Source: Flavobacteriaceae bacterium (GTDB lineage Bacteria; Bacteroidota; Bacteroidia; Flavobacteriales; Flavobacteriaceae). From it: a stretch of 64,000 bases of DNA. The DNA lies in assembly GCA_028279515.1 (NCBI GenBank), contig JANQNQ010000008.1, positions 124,001-188,000 of the forward strand. The letters run 5' to 3'. How positions within the stretch are numbered: position 1 is the first letter of the stretch; each line of letters opens with the position of its first letter. Shown here one piece after another: positions 35,198 to 45,150 of the stretch. The notes under the pieces were generated by a model that saw only the letters and a program-made list of their open reading frames with translations, did not search any database and had not been told where the DNA came from. Made by a program: the position numbers and the translations under genes.

Positions 35198-38100
35198 TTG
35201 GGAAATCCTGCCTTTAAGATATATAATGCCTCTGCTGGTTCGGGTAAAACCTTTACGCTGGTAAAGGAATATCTTAAGGTACTGCTCACTTCTTCTAAAG
35301 GCATGCCATTTAAGCATGTGCTGGCCATCACCTTCACCAATAAAGCGGTTGGTGAGATGAAACAGCGAATCATCGAAAACCTAAAGAAATTAGCTTCCGA
35401 TGAGATCTTGAGCCAGCCTAGCGACATGTTCGATGTATTGATCAAAGAGACCGGGCTTACGCCTGCGGCCCTTCAGCATAAAGCAGCGTCCCTCTTAAAA
35501 TCTATATTGCATAATTATGCCTTTTTCGATGTATCGACCATCGACCGCTTTATGCATCGAATTGTTCGCACTTTTGCCTATGACCTTAGACTTCCGTTAA
35601 GTTTTGAGGTAGAACTCGATACAGATCTGTTACTGGGTCAAGCTGTAGACGCCTTGGTGGCCAAAGCCGGGCAAGACCCCAAACTCACCAAGCTATTATT
35701 AGACTTTGCTTTTGAAAAGGCTGATGACGACAAAAGTTGGGACGTTACTATTGACCTCAACAAAGCAGCCAAGTTGCTGACCAATGAAAACGAACTGCGG
35801 CATATCGAAAAGCTGAAGCAACGTACCCTAGAAGATTTCTCGTCGCTCAGACGCCTCCTGGCAGAAAGAATAAAACAAAAAGAAACGCTTGTTTTGGAAA
35901 AAGCCACCGCGGTTTTAGCTCTGCTCGCTTCAAATGGGTTGGAAACTTCTGATTTTACCCGAGGTACGTTGCCTAATCATTTTAAAAAAGTAGCGGCACT
36001 GGATCTGACCAAGCTTTACCAGAACAAACTTCAGCAAAACATTGAAGAGGGAAACGTTTACAACAAATCGCTTGATAGCGGCAAAGCATCGACCATAGAC
36101 GGTCTTCTTCCTGAAATACTTGCTTCCTATCTATATATTAAGGAGGAAGTGACTTCGATTGGGTTTTTGAAGAACTTCTACAAAAACATCACACCCTTGT
36201 CGGTGCTAAGCGCCATTCATCAAGAACTAAAACAGTTACAGGAAGAACAATATGTGCTTCCGATATCGGATTTCAACACTATCATAGCTGAAGCGATCAA
36301 GGACCAGCCTGCTCCTTTTATATATGAGCGTCTTGGTGAAAAGTTTCGACATTACTTCATTGATGAGTTTCAGGATACATCGTTGATGCAATGGAGCAAT
36401 CTTGTGCCACTGATTGCCAATGCACTAGAATCTGAATCTTTAGATGGAAAAACTGGCTCGTTATTGCTTGTGGGTGACCCAAAGCAAGCTATTTACCGAT
36501 GGCGCGGTGGCAAAGCCGAACAGTTTATCGGACTCACCCTTGGCTATCATCCATTTTCGACGGCAGCGCCCGAGATTGACAACCTTCCTATAAATTTTAG
36601 AAGTCACGAGGCGATTGTTCATTTTAATAATGACTTCTTCAATTTTATGGCTCAGAAGCTCAGTGACCCTGTTCACAGTGATATCTATCTACTGGGGTCA
36701 CAGCAAGAGGCCAACACCAAAAAGGGCGGGTATGTAAACCTCGAATTCGTACAAGCAAAAAACGCCGAAGAACGGGACGAAATATATCCTGAACATGTTC
36801 TTAAGAATATCTCAGATTGTTTGGAGCGTGGGTTTGACTATGGGGATGTCTGTGTCCTGACTCGTAAAAAAAGGGAGGGTATTGTTATTGCTGATTATCT
36901 TTTGTCGCACAACATCCCAATCGTTTCATCAGAAACCTTGTTGCTAAAGAATACTCCTGTGGTGCAATTCTTGAATCATTTGCTAAAACTCTCGCTTCAT
37001 CCCAGAGACAACGAGACTAAAATTGCGATTCTAGCCTTCTTGTACAGACATCTCGAAATCAAGCAAGACCAACATTCCTTCTACAAAATGCTATTGGCCC
37101 ATCCTACCGAAAGCATGTTTGAGCATTTGAACTCTTACGGGGTTCATCTTGATTTCAACGAGTTTTCGCAGCTTCCGCTGTACGAAGCCATTGAAAATGC
37201 CGTCAAGGATTGCAAACTTTCGAATATCCCTAATGCGTATATTCAGTTTTATTTAGATATCGTGCTCGACTTCTCTCAAAAGCACATAACTGGAATTCAA
37301 GGGTTCTTAGAGTATTGGGAAAAGAAAAAGGACACCTTAAGTATTGTTGCCCCACAGGGGGGTAATGCGGTAGAGATCATGACCATTCACAAAGCAAAAG
37401 GTCTTGAGTTCCCGGTTGTTATTTTTCCGTATGCGAACCTAAACATTTATAAGGAGATCGAAGCCAAAACTTGGTTTCCTTTAGACAAAACCGAATACCT
37501 GGGTTTTGAAGAAGCCTATCTTTCTTATAGCGACAAAACGGTCTCTGAATATGGGTCGGTCGGAGCACAAATCGCCACAGAACGAAATGCTCAATTAGAA
37601 CTGGACAACATCAACCTTCTTTATGTTGCTTTGACCAGAGCGGTAGAACACCTATATGTTATAAGTGAAACCGAAAAGATACAAGATGCGCCAAAAACCT
37701 ATGCTGGCTTTCTGATTCAATATCTCATCGAAAAAGGGCAGTGGTCTGATGAAACCTTCTCCTACGACATTTACGGAACTCCAAAAAAGGTGTCCGAAAA
37801 ACGACAGGAAAAACAACTTACTGTACCCTCCAAATCCTTCATTTGTGGAGCCCGAAAAGCGCATCAAATACAAATGATCACAAAACAGGCGCTGTTATGG
37901 GATACCGTTCAAGAAAAAGCCATCGCTCAAGGGAACCTGGTTCATGACATTATGGCCAAGGTCATTTACAATACCGATATAGACATGGTTTTTGAAACAT
38001 TGCTTCAAGCAGGGGGCATTGACCAAAACGAAGAAGCTTCTCTCAGACAGTTGGTCACGCTCATTACCGAGCACCCTTTACTCCGCGAACTATACGAAGA

Positions 38101-38344
38101 CAAGGGTCAAGAGGTCTATGCAGAAAGAGACATATTTAATAAGGGCAACATCATTCGCCCAGACCGTGTCAATGTAATGCCTAACGGTGAAACCACAATC
38201 ATTGACTACAAGACCGGTGAACGCAGCACGTCGCATCACCAACAACTTATATCGTATCAAGATGTGTTAATTGAAATGGGCTTTCATGTGGCCAAAAAGT
38301 TTTTGGTATATGTGGATCAAGAAATTACCGTAGAAACTGTTTAA
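35198..38344 (+). CDS. AddA/RecB-like UvrD-family helicase-nuclease
   Basis: Protein of 1048 residues from TTG 35198. SF1 helicase motifs are seen in order: Walker A 'NASAGSGKTFTLVKEYL' (10-26), Walker B 'YFIDEFQDTSLMQW', 'LLLVGDPKQAIYRWRGG', 'LPINFRSHEAIVHF', 'VEIMTIHKAKGLEFPVVIF' and 'NLLYVALTRAVEHLYV'. The C-terminal PD-(D/E)XK nuclease reads 'IIRPDRVNVMPNGETTIIDYKTGE' with 'HQQLISYQDVL'. It is a double-strand-break resection enzyme subunit, probably partnered by the PD-(D/E)XK protein at 41173, which lies two genes away with kbl and ompA between. Confidence 0.9.
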   Translation: MGNPAFKIYNASAGSGKTFTLVKEYLKVLLTSSKGMPFKHVLAITFTNKAVGEMKQRIIENLKKLASDEILSQPSDMFDVLIKETGLTPAALQHKAASLLKSILHNYAFFDVSTIDRFMHRIVRTFAYDLRLPLSFEVELDTDLLLGQAVDALVAKAGQDPKLTKLLLDFAFEKADDDKSWDVTIDLNKAAKLLTNENELRHIEKLKQRTLEDFSSLRRLLAERIKQKETLVLEKATAVLALLASNGLETSDFTRGTLPNHFKKVAALDLTKLYQNKLQQNIEEGNVYNKSLDSGKASTIDGLLPEILASYLYIKEEVTSIGFLKNFYKNITPLSVLSAIHQELKQLQEEQYVLPISDFNTIIAEAIKDQPAPFIYERLGEKFRHYFIDEFQDTSLMQWSNLVPLIANALESESLDGKTGSLLLVGDPKQAIYRWRGGKAEQFIGLTLGYHPFSTAAPEIDNLPINFRSHEAIVHFNNDFFNFMAQKLSDPVHSDIYLLGSQQEANTKKGGYVNLEFVQAKNAEERDEIYPEHVLKNISDCLERGFDYGDVCVLTRKKREGIVIADYLLSHNIPIVSSETLLLKNTPVVQFLNHLLKLSLHPRDNETKIAILAFLYRHLEIKQDQHSFYKMLLAHPTESMFEHLNSYGVHLDFNEFSQLPLYEAIENAVKDCKLSNIPNAYIQFYLDIVLDFSQKHITGIQGFLEYWEKKKDTLSIVAPQGGNAVEIMTIHKAKGLEFPVVIFPYANLNIYKEIEAKTWFPLDKTEYLGFEEAYLSYSDKTVSEYGSVGAQIATERNAQLELDNINLLYVALTRAVEHLYVISETEKIQDAPKTYAGFLIQYLIEKGQWSDETFSYDIYGTPKKVSEKRQEKQLTVPSKSFICGARKAHQIQMITKQALLWDTVQEKAIAQGNLVHDIMAKVIYNTDIDMVFETLLQAGGIDQNEEASLRQLVTLITEHPLLRELYEDKGQEVYAERDIFNKGNIIRPDRVNVMPNGETTIIDYKTGERSTSHHQQLISYQDVLIEMGFHVAKKFLVYVDQEITVETV

Positions 38345-38387
38345 CTCGAAATCGATGTAGTAAATTAGCACTTTAAAAGAAACCAAC

Positions 38388-39581
38388 ATGTACGGAAAAA
38401 TAAAACAACACCTTCAAACCGAACTACAAGAAATAAAGGATGCGGGGCTATATAAAAAGGAACGCATTATCACTTCACCACAGGATGCTGTTATCAAGAT
38501 ATCAACTGGAGAAGAGGTCATCAATTTTTGTGCAAACAACTACTTAGGGCTTTCGTCACATCCAGACGTTATTCAAGCTGCTAAAGACACCTTGGATTCT
38601 CATGGCTTCGGAATGTCTTCGGTACGTTTTATCTGTGGAACACAGGACATCCACAAAGAACTGGAAGCAAAGATCGCCGATTATTACCAAACGGAAGATA
38701 CCATATTATATGCTGCCGCATTTGATGCCAATGGTGGTGTTTTTGAACCACTGCTCACAGCAGAAGATGCCATCATCTCTGATTCGCTAAACCATGCTTC
38801 GATCATTGATGGCGTACGTTTGTGTAAAGCAAAGCGTTATCGCTACCAAAACAATGACATGGTTGACCTAGAAAAACAGCTAAAACAGGCCCATGAAGAT
38901 GGGGCTCGTTTTAAGATCATCGTCACCGATGGTGTATTTTCAATGGACGGACTCGTAGCTCCTTTAGACAAGATCTGTGACCTGGCCGATGCTTATGACG
39001 CCTTGGTCATGATCGATGAGTGTCATGCAGCCGGTTTCATCGGTGAGACAGGGCGTGGTACGCTTGAGGAAAAAGGAGTGATGGGTCGTATCGATATCAT
39101 TACTGGGACCCTTGGTAAAGCCCTAGGGGGTGCCATGGGTGGCTATACCACGGGTAAAAAGGAAATCATCGAGATGCTTAGACAGCGTTCAAGACCTTAT
39201 CTATTCTCAAACTCATTGGCTCCTGCCATAGTAGGTGCGTCGATAAAGGTATTTGACATGCTTTCTTCTAATACTGAGCTACGCGATAAATTAGCTTGGA
39301 ATACAGAATATTTTAAAAAAGGAATGAAGGCCGCTGGCCTGGACATCATTGATGGTGATTCGGCTATTGTACCCGTAATGTTGTACGATGCAAAACTCTC
39401 TCAAATTATGGCCGATAAGCTGTTGGAAAGAGGGATTTATGTCATTGGATTCTTCTACCCGGTAGTTCCTAAAGAAAAAGCCAGAATTAGAGTACAATTA
39501 TCAGCTGCTCACGAGCAAGAACATTTGGACAAAGCCATCAACGCTTTTACTGAGGTTGCCAAGGAGCTGGGAGTTATTTAA
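38388..39581 (+). CDS. kbl: Glycine C-acetyltransferase (2-amino-3-ketobutyrate CoA ligase)
   Basis: Protein of 397 residues of the alpha-oxoamine synthase family. '[56 protein letters not shown]' and '[14 protein letters not shown]' are typical. '[24 protein letters not shown]' holds PLP-binding Asp and His, and the PLP lysine lies in '[19 protein letters not shown]'. It joins or cleaves glycine and acetyl-CoA in threonine breakdown. A -7-like element (TAAATTAGC) lies just before the start. It is encoded between the two AddAB-like genes but has no functional tie to them. Confidence 0.93.
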   Translation: MYGKIKQHLQTELQEIKDAGLYKKERIITSPQDAVIKISTGEEVINFCANNYLGLSSHPDVIQAAKDTLDSHGFGMSSVRFICGTQDIHKELEAKIADYYQTEDTILYAAAFDANGGVFEPLLTAEDAIISDSLNHASIIDGVRLCKAKRYRYQNNDMVDLEKQLKQAHEDGARFKIIVTDGVFSMDGLVAPLDKICDLADAYDALVMIDECHAAGFIGETGRGTLEEKGVMGRIDIITGTLGKALGGAMGGYTTGKKEIIEMLRQRSRPYLFSNSLAPAIVGASIKVFDMLSSNTELRDKLAWNTEYFKKGMKAAGLDIIDGDSAIVPVMLYDAKLSQIMADKLLERGIYVIGFFYPVVPKEKARIRVQLSAAHEQEHLDKAINAFTEVAKELGVI

Positions 39582-39628
39582 ATTCACTCTAAACCTTTGT
39601 GTTTTCTTAGCTAGTTTAAAAAAATTAA

Positions 39629-39636
39629 TATATTTG
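39629..39636 (+). promoter_or_regulatory. -7 element for the OmpA gene
   Basis: TATATTTG fits TAnnTTTG exactly and lies 69 bases before the ATG at 39706. The implied A/T-rich leader of about 60 bases is consistent with a highly expressed outer-membrane protein. Confidence 0.5.
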
Positions 39637-39705
39637 TTTTTGTTAATAACATTTAACAACTTACATTTGTCATTAATTAACACTTAAAAAATTAATATTT
39701 TGAAC

Positions 39706-41061
39706 ATGAAACATCTTAGCAGATTTTTAGTTGCTGCGTTGCTTGTTGTAGGATTAAGCAGCGTACAAGCACAAGACCAAAACAATCCTTGGCAGGTGAG
39801 TTTCGGAGTAAATGCGATTGACGTTTACCCAACGAACCAACCAGGACTAGGTAATTGGTTCGATGAATATTTCAATGTAGGTGACCACTGGAATATCCTT
39901 CCTTCAGTTTCTACTATCGCCGTTTCTAAGTATGTAGGTGATGGATTCTCTGTAGGTGCAAGAGGGTCATTAAATAAAATCAAAAACTTCGGTGATACTC
40001 AAGTTGATGATCTTTCGCACTACGCGATCGATGGTACAATTAAGTACAACCTGAACGAGCTTTTCAAGACAGGGAAATTTGATCCTTATGTAGAAGTTGG
40101 TGGTGGTTATACTTGGGTAGATGAAATCGGAGCTGGTACAGTAAACGGAGGTTTAGGTATCAACTATTGGTTCACTGAGAGCCTTGGTATCAACATCCAG
40201 TCTTCTTACAAGCACGCTTTCGAAGATTACGGTGTACCTCACTTCCAGCACGTTGCAGGTCTTGCTATCAAGTTCGGTGGAACTGATACTGACGGTGACG
40301 GAATCTACGACAAAGATGATGCATGTCCAGAAGTTGCAGGTCTTCCAGAATTTAACGGATGTCCTGATACTGACGGTGACGGAATCGAAGATAGCAAAGA
40401 TGCATGTCCAGAAGAAGCTGGTCCTGCTGAGTTGAACGGATGCCCTGATTCTGACGGTGATGGAATCGCTGACAAAGATGACGCTTGTCCTAACACTCCT
40501 GGTCTTGCTGCACTTCAAGGATGTCCTGATGCTGACGGTGACGGAATCGCTGACAAAGATGACAACTGTCCTCAAGAAGCTGGTCCTGCTGCAAACAACG
40601 GATGCCCATGGCCTGACAAAGATGGTGATACTGTTCTAGATAAAGATGACGCTTGTCCTGACACTCCTGGTACTGTTGCTAACAACGGATGTCCAGAAAT
40701 CAGTGACACTGTAATCGAAGAATTAAAGGCTATCGGTCAGGTAATCAACTTCGATACTGGAAAATCTTCTATCAAAGAAGCTTCTCAAACTGAGCTTGAT
40801 AAAGTAGTGAAAATTATGAACGATTTCTCTACTTATAACTTTACTATCGAAGGTCACACTGACAGCGTAGGTAGCAAGTCTCTTAACCAAAGACTATCTG
40901 ATAGCAGAGCTGCATCTGTAAAAGATTACTTAGTATCTAAAGGAATCAGCGCTTCTAGATTGTCTGCTGTAGGTTACGGAGAAGATAACCCAATCGCTTC
41001 TAACAAAACTAGAGCGGGTAGAGCACAAAACAGACGTGTAGAATTCAAGCCTGTTCAATAA
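39706..41061 (+). CDS. OmpA-family outer membrane protein with thrombospondin type 3 repeats
   Basis: A 451-residue protein from ATG 39706 with a signal peptide ('MKHLSRFLVAALLVVGLSSVQAQ'); the TTG at 39700 is not needed. Residues about 25-195 form the N-terminal beta-barrel. Five calcium-binding TSP3 repeats follow at about 197-335 ('DTDGDGIYDKDDACPEVAGLPEFNGCP' type), visible in DNA as near-repeats between 40288 and 40695. The C-terminal OmpA domain binds peptidoglycan ('INFDTGKSSIKEASQTELDKV', 'IEGHTDSVGSKSLNQRLSDSRAASVKDYLVSKGI', 'GRAQNRRVEF'). It is a structural link between outer membrane and cell wall. Codon choice is notably even, suggesting high expression. Confidence 0.95.
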   Translation: MKHLSRFLVAALLVVGLSSVQAQDQNNPWQVSFGVNAIDVYPTNQPGLGNWFDEYFNVGDHWNILPSVSTIAVSKYVGDGFSVGARGSLNKIKNFGDTQVDDLSHYAIDGTIKYNLNELFKTGKFDPYVEVGGGYTWVDEIGAGTVNGGLGINYWFTESLGINIQSSYKHAFEDYGVPHFQHVAGLAIKFGGTDTDGDGIYDKDDACPEVAGLPEFNGCPDTDGDGIEDSKDACPEEAGPAELNGCPDSDGDGIADKDDACPNTPGLAALQGCPDADGDGIADKDDNCPQEAGPAANNGCPWPDKDGDTVLDKDDACPDTPGTVANNGCPEISDTVIEELKAIGQVINFDTGKSSIKEASQTELDKVVKIMNDFSTYNFTIEGHTDSVGSKSLNQRLSDSRAASVKDYLVSKGISASRLSAVGYGEDNPIASNKTRAGRAQNRRVEFKPVQ

Positions 41062-41090
41062 TATAGTTTCTTAAGTAGAAATTAATATAT

Positions 41091-41123
41091 AAAGAAACGC
41101 CTCGATAATCGAGGCGTTTCTTA
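41091..41123 (+). terminator. Rho-independent terminator after the OmpA gene
   Basis: AAAGAAACGCCTCG (41091-41104) pairs with CGAGGCGTTTCTT (41110-41122), followed by a T-rich stretch (ATTTTTA). The stem is perfect over 13 bp. Confidence 0.9.
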
Positions 41124-41172
41124 TTTTTATACGGTATAGTTCGTACTTATCTACCACTAAAACCAATACTGC

Positions 41173-43923
41173 ATGCGAAGCTTTATATCAGAGGTCGTCG
41201 AAGCGGTGCTTTCTAAGGCACTTCCGATTTCTGATTGTACATTTGTACTGCCTAGCCGACGTGCCGGTGCCTTTCTTAGAAAAGAACTGTCTCACCAACT
41301 CCAAGAGATTACATTCGCTCCACAGATATATAGCATTGAAGAATTCATTGCCATTATTGCAGGGTTGCGTTCTTCGCAAAATACCACACTTCTTTTCGAG
41401 TTCTACAATGTCTATCTAGAGATCACTCCGAAAGATCAACAAGAACCTTTTGATGTTTTCTCCAAATGGGCTCAAGTACTATTGCAAGATTTCAATGAGA
41501 TCGACAGACACCTGATCGATCATCAGCAGATATTCTCTTATCTGGGTGCTATAAAAGAGATGGACCATTGGTCGGTATCCCAAGAAAAGACCGAAATGGT
41601 CGCCGGGTACATCAACTTTTGGAATAAACTCCCACTCTATTATGAACAATTTGTAAAGCGTCTCTTAGCTGGAGGGATAGGATACCAAGGACTCATTTAT
41701 CGAGAAGCCATCGACAATCTTGAGTTCTATCTTCAAAATAACAACAACCATCATGTTTTTGTCGGGTTCAACGCCCTAAATACTGCCGAATCAAATATCA
41801 TTCAAGAATTGCTTCAGTTGGGTGTGGCTTCCATTTACTGGGACACAGACGTTCATTTCTTTGATGACCCTGATCATGATGCTTCTCTCTTTATAAGAGA
41901 GCATAAACACTCTTGGAACTATTTTCAACAACATCCTTTCGAATGGATCAAGAGCAACTATGAAACTGATAAGGACATACAGGTCATTGGCGTTCCAAAG
42001 AACATAGGGCAGGCCAAATATGTAGGAGAGTTGTTGCAATCCGAATCAGTAGCCATAGAGAAAACAGCCGTTGTGCTAGGTGAAGAGACCTTACTGATTC
42101 CCATACTAAATTCGATTCCTAACAATGTACAAACGGTGAATATCACCATGGGGTTCCCAATGAGTGCTGTACCGACCACCTCACTGTTTAGTTCGTTGTT
42201 TGCACTACATCAAAAACACAAAGGGGGAGCTTTCTATTATCGCCATGTCATCGACACGCTGTCACACCAACATATTCGCCATCTATTTACCATTGATGAC
42301 ATAGATCATGCGGGGCAAGTGGTGCAGCAGATCAACCTTCAAAACTTTACGTATATAACACTTCCGCAGCTTCTTAGATTAACGCCACAATCGTTGCATA
42401 CATACATGCGTATGCTCTTTGATTCGTGGGACCAAAAGGCTGCAACCGGTATAGGCCAGTGTCTCGAGCTGATAAAGACACTAAAAAAACACCTATCGAA
42501 AGACAAAGAGAACCAATTGTTGTCGTTAGAGTATCTATTTCGATTCAACGAGATCTTTTCTCAAATAAAACGACTAAATGATTCTTATGACCATATCAAA
42601 GACATAAGGACACTTCAAAACATCTTTAAAGAGCTATTGAGCATGGAGACCCTTGATTTTAGAGGAGAACCTCTGCAAGGGCTTCAGCTTATGGGAATGC
42701 TAGAATCAAGAGTACTGGATTTTGAAACCGTCATTCTCACATCAGCGAATGAAGGAGTGCTTCCGTCAGGAAAAAGCAACAACTCCTTTATTCCATTTGA
42801 AGTTAAAAAGCAGTTTGACCTTCCGACCTATAAAGAAAAAGATGCAGTGTATACCTATCACTTTTATCGCTTATTACATCGCGCCAAAAACGTCTATTTA
42901 TTATACAATACAGAATCCGATGGGCTCAATGCCGGCGAGCCCAGTCGCTTCTTGACACAATTACAAGTTTATAAGCAACCTAAACATCTTGTCACACATA
43001 AGGTGGTCGCGCCCATGGTGCCAAAAATCCAAAACACACTGCAACAAGTAAATAAAAACGATGATATAATGGCCAGATTAAAGGAGATTGCCCTGCGAGG
43101 CTTTTCTCCTTCCGCGTTGACCAATTATGTCAGAAATCCGGCAGACTTCTATTATGACAAAGTGCTGGGCATCCAAGAGCATGAACAGGTCGAAGAAACG
43201 GTAGCCGCCAACACGCTAGGAACTGTCATTCATGATTCGTTGGAGTTCTTCTATAAACCGCTTGAAGGTCAATTTTTGACGTTGGCACATATCAATGCTA
43301 TGCGAGAAGCTCTGGACGAAGTAGTCCGAAACACCTTTAAAAAAGTATATGGTGCTGGAGATATTTTAAGAGGAAAAAATCTAATCATATTTGAAGTAGC
43401 CAAACGCTACATTCATAATTTCCTCACCGCCGAAGCCACTATTTTAAAGCGCGGCTCGCAGTTGAAGATTCTACAGGTCGAGACAGACCTCAAAGCTGCC
43501 ATTGATATCCCAGAGCTTAACTTTCCGGTCTCTATACGCGGAAAGGTAGATCGTGTGGATCAGCTAGACGGTGTTGTTCGTGTCATTGACTACAAAACCG
43601 GAAAAGTACTTCAAAACGAAGTCGAATTGATTGAATGGTCCCAGTTAAATACAGACTATAAATACAGCAAGATCATTCAGATATTGGCGTATGCCTACAT
43701 GATCAACAGCAATGGTATTATTTCGGCTCCGGTTGAAGCTGGCATCATCTCCTTCAAGAATCTGCAGAACGGCTTCCTGAAGTTTGCCAAAAAAAGTAGT
43801 TCACGTGGGCCCAAAGATCATCTGGTCACCAACGAAACATTTGGTCATTACTTGACCGAGCTAAAATCCTTAATTTTAGAAATCTGTAACCCGAACATTC
43901 CTTTTATAGAAAAAGAAGTATGA
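41173..43923 (+). CDS. AddB-like PD-(D/E)XK nuclease
   Basis: A 916-residue protein. The N-terminal half is an inactivated-helicase-like region ('DCTFVLPSRRAGAFLRKELSHQLQEITFAPQIYSIEEFI') without a Walker A motif. The C-terminal PD-(D/E)XK domain has 'LGTVIHDSLEFFY', 'VSIRGKVDRVDQLDGVVRVIDYKTGKVL' and 'QILAYAYM'. It resembles AddB partners of AddA helicase-nucleases. The first Fe-S cysteine of classical AddB (in C-P-F-x-Y-F) is replaced by asparagine ('NYVRNPADFYYDKVL'), and no C-terminal cysteine cluster is seen, so the iron-sulfur cluster is probably lost. Its TGA overlaps the ATG of the following hydrolase gene (ATGA). Confidence 0.85.
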   Translation: MRSFISEVVEAVLSKALPISDCTFVLPSRRAGAFLRKELSHQLQEITFAPQIYSIEEFIAIIAGLRSSQNTTLLFEFYNVYLEITPKDQQEPFDVFSKWAQVLLQDFNEIDRHLIDHQQIFSYLGAIKEMDHWSVSQEKTEMVAGYINFWNKLPLYYEQFVKRLLAGGIGYQGLIYREAIDNLEFYLQNNNNHHVFVGFNALNTAESNIIQELLQLGVASIYWDTDVHFFDDPDHDASLFIREHKHSWNYFQQHPFEWIKSNYETDKDIQVIGVPKNIGQAKYVGELLQSESVAIEKTAVVLGEETLLIPILNSIPNNVQTVNITMGFPMSAVPTTSLFSSLFALHQKHKGGAFYYRHVIDTLSHQHIRHLFTIDDIDHAGQVVQQINLQNFTYITLPQLLRLTPQSLHTYMRMLFDSWDQKAATGIGQCLELIKTLKKHLSKDKENQLLSLEYLFRFNEIFSQIKRLNDSYDHIKDIRTLQNIFKELLSMETLDFRGEPLQGLQLMGMLESRVLDFETVILTSANEGVLPSGKSNNSFIPFEVKKQFDLPTYKEKDAVYTYHFYRLLHRAKNVYLLYNTESDGLNAGEPSRFLTQLQVYKQPKHLVTHKVVAPMVPKIQNTLQQVNKNDDIMARLKEIALRGFSPSALTNYVRNPADFYYDKVLGIQEHEQVEETVAANTLGTVIHDSLEFFYKPLEGQFLTLAHINAMREALDEVVRNTFKKVYGAGDILRGKNLIIFEVAKRYIHNFLTAEATILKRGSQLKILQVETDLKAAIDIPELNFPVSIRGKVDRVDQLDGVVRVIDYKTGKVLQNEVELIEWSQLNTDYKYSKIIQILAYAYMINSNGIISAPVEAGIISFKNLQNGFLKFAKKSSSRGPKDHLVTNETFGHYLTELKSLILEICNPNIPFIEKEV

Positions 43924-44777
43924 TCATTGAAAAAAACAAGGTCTTACATCGACCTCAGCAAAAACCCGTTGTGTGGGATGTTTTTTACCAAGAAAGCCCT
44001 CCCAAAAAACCTCTGGTAGTTTTCTGCCATGGCTACAAAGGATTTAAAGATTGGGGTGCTTGGGACCTTGTAGCTAAGGCTTTTGCACAAGCAGGTTTCT
44101 TTTTCGTTAAATTCAATTTTTCACACAATGGTGGTACCGTTGAACAACCCATTGATTTTCCTGATCTTAACGCATTCGGCGAAAACAACTATAGCAAGGA
44201 GCTAAAAGACTTAGACGACGTGCTGAATTGTTTATTAAATCAAGACACCTATACAGACCATATTGACGCTTCGACACTCATTCTTATCGGACACTCTCGA
44301 GGCGGTGGCATCGTCACCTTAAAGTCGGCCGAAGATTCGAGAATCACCCATCTCATCTCGTGGGCCGGAGTATGCGATTTTGGAAAACGCACGGCGACCA
44401 TTGGAGATTTGGACGAATGGAAAAAGGAGGGTGTAAAATATGTGATGAATGGGCGAACCAAACAAATGATGCCACATTTTTACCAGTTTTACGTAGATTT
44501 TAAAGAAAATGAAGAACGTCTTCATATTGAAAGTGCAACAAAACAAATTGATATTCCGCATTTGATTGTACACGCCGAAGGTGATCCGTCAGTGAAATTT
44601 GAAGAAGCTCAAGCACTTCACACATGGAATCCGAATAGTGTCTTGTATCCCATTAAAGACAGTGACCATGTTTTTGATGCCCGACACCCCTGGGACAAAG
44701 ACGAGATGCCTGCAGCCCTGGCAGATGTAGTTGAGCAATCTATCCGTTTTGTATCAGAGACACTGCATACCCAGTAA
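43920..44777 (+). CDS. Alpha/beta hydrolase (dienelactone-hydrolase/peptidase-like)
   Basis: Protein of 285 residues. 'KPLVVFCHGYKGFKDWGAWDLVAKAFAQAGFFFVKFNFSHNGGT' holds the oxyanion-hole HGxxG. The nucleophile serine is in 'LIGHSRGGGIV'. Asp and His are likely in 'LIVHAEGDPSVKF' and 'PIKDSDHVFDARHPW'. It is cytoplasmic, as no signal peptide is present, and its substrate is unknown. It is translationally coupled to the AddB-like gene (ATGA overlap). Its 3' end overlaps the convergent C1q-fold gene by 38 bases. Confidence 0.88.
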   Translation: MIIEKNKVLHRPQQKPVVWDVFYQESPPKKPLVVFCHGYKGFKDWGAWDLVAKAFAQAGFFFVKFNFSHNGGTVEQPIDFPDLNAFGENNYSKELKDLDDVLNCLLNQDTYTDHIDASTLILIGHSRGGGIVTLKSAEDSRITHLISWAGVCDFGKRTATIGDLDEWKKEGVKYVMNGRTKQMMPHFYQFYVDFKENEERLHIESATKQIDIPHLIVHAEGDPSVKFEEAQALHTWNPNSVLYPIKDSDHVFDARHPWDKDEMPAALADVVEQSIRFVSETLHTQ

Positions 44778-45150
44778 AATGACATTCGCGCACTCTGCGT
44801 TGGTCCCCACCATCACTATAGGCTTTTGTAGTAATAGAATCATTGGCGCTTAGGAACAAGGTAATGACCATACTCCCCGTCCCTCTTTTGCCTGTGTCTT
44901 GTCCGCTCCAGGCACGTGCTTTATAGGCCCCGTTAAGGTAGAAATATACAAAAACATCATCTTCGGTGTCGTCTCCAAAACCATCTTTCACAAATGAGAT
45001 TGCAAAATGATAAATCCCCGGCTGCGGAGCAGTAAAGGTGTTTCCATTCCAGAAATCACTGGCCAAATGGGTCTTGTTGTATTGGATTAAACTGGCACTG
45101 CCTGAAGAGGTATGATCGCTACATTCGGCACTAAAAGCTACTGGTATCAT
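44740..45150 (-). CDS. C1q-fold (TNF-like jelly roll) protein
   Basis: A protein of 136 residues that is almost wholly one C1q domain: 'IPVAFSAECSDHTSSGSASLIQYNKTHLASDFWNGNTFTAPQPGIYHFAISF', 'DDVFVYFYLNGAYKARAWSGQDTG', 'GTGSMVITLFLSANDSITTKAYSDGG', 'ECHFTGYAVSLI'. The order of the FTAPxxGxYxF block, the mid strand and the F-x-G-Y end match the family. There is no signal peptide, collagen-like stretch or sorting tail. Such domains usually trimerise and bind surfaces or ligands. The role of this small single-domain form is unknown. It overlaps the convergent hydrolase by 38 bases. Confidence 0.75.
   Translation of the reverse strand: MIPVAFSAECSDHTSSGSASLIQYNKTHLASDFWNGNTFTAPQPGIYHFAISFVKDGFGDDTEDDVFVYFYLNGAYKARAWSGQDTGKRGTGSMVITLFLSANDSITTKAYSDGGDQRRVRECHFTGYAVSLIQNG

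Noticed and set aside
40153-40575. Minus-strand frame with internal protein repeats opposite the OmpA gene
   Set aside because: The repeats are the mirror of the TSP3 calcium-binding repeats of OmpA; no start context or family similarity.
40288-40695. Regularly spaced DNA repeats that could suggest a CRISPR array
   Set aside because: They are in frame, encode DxDGDGxxDxxDxCP units of OmpA, and the intervals are not unique spacers.
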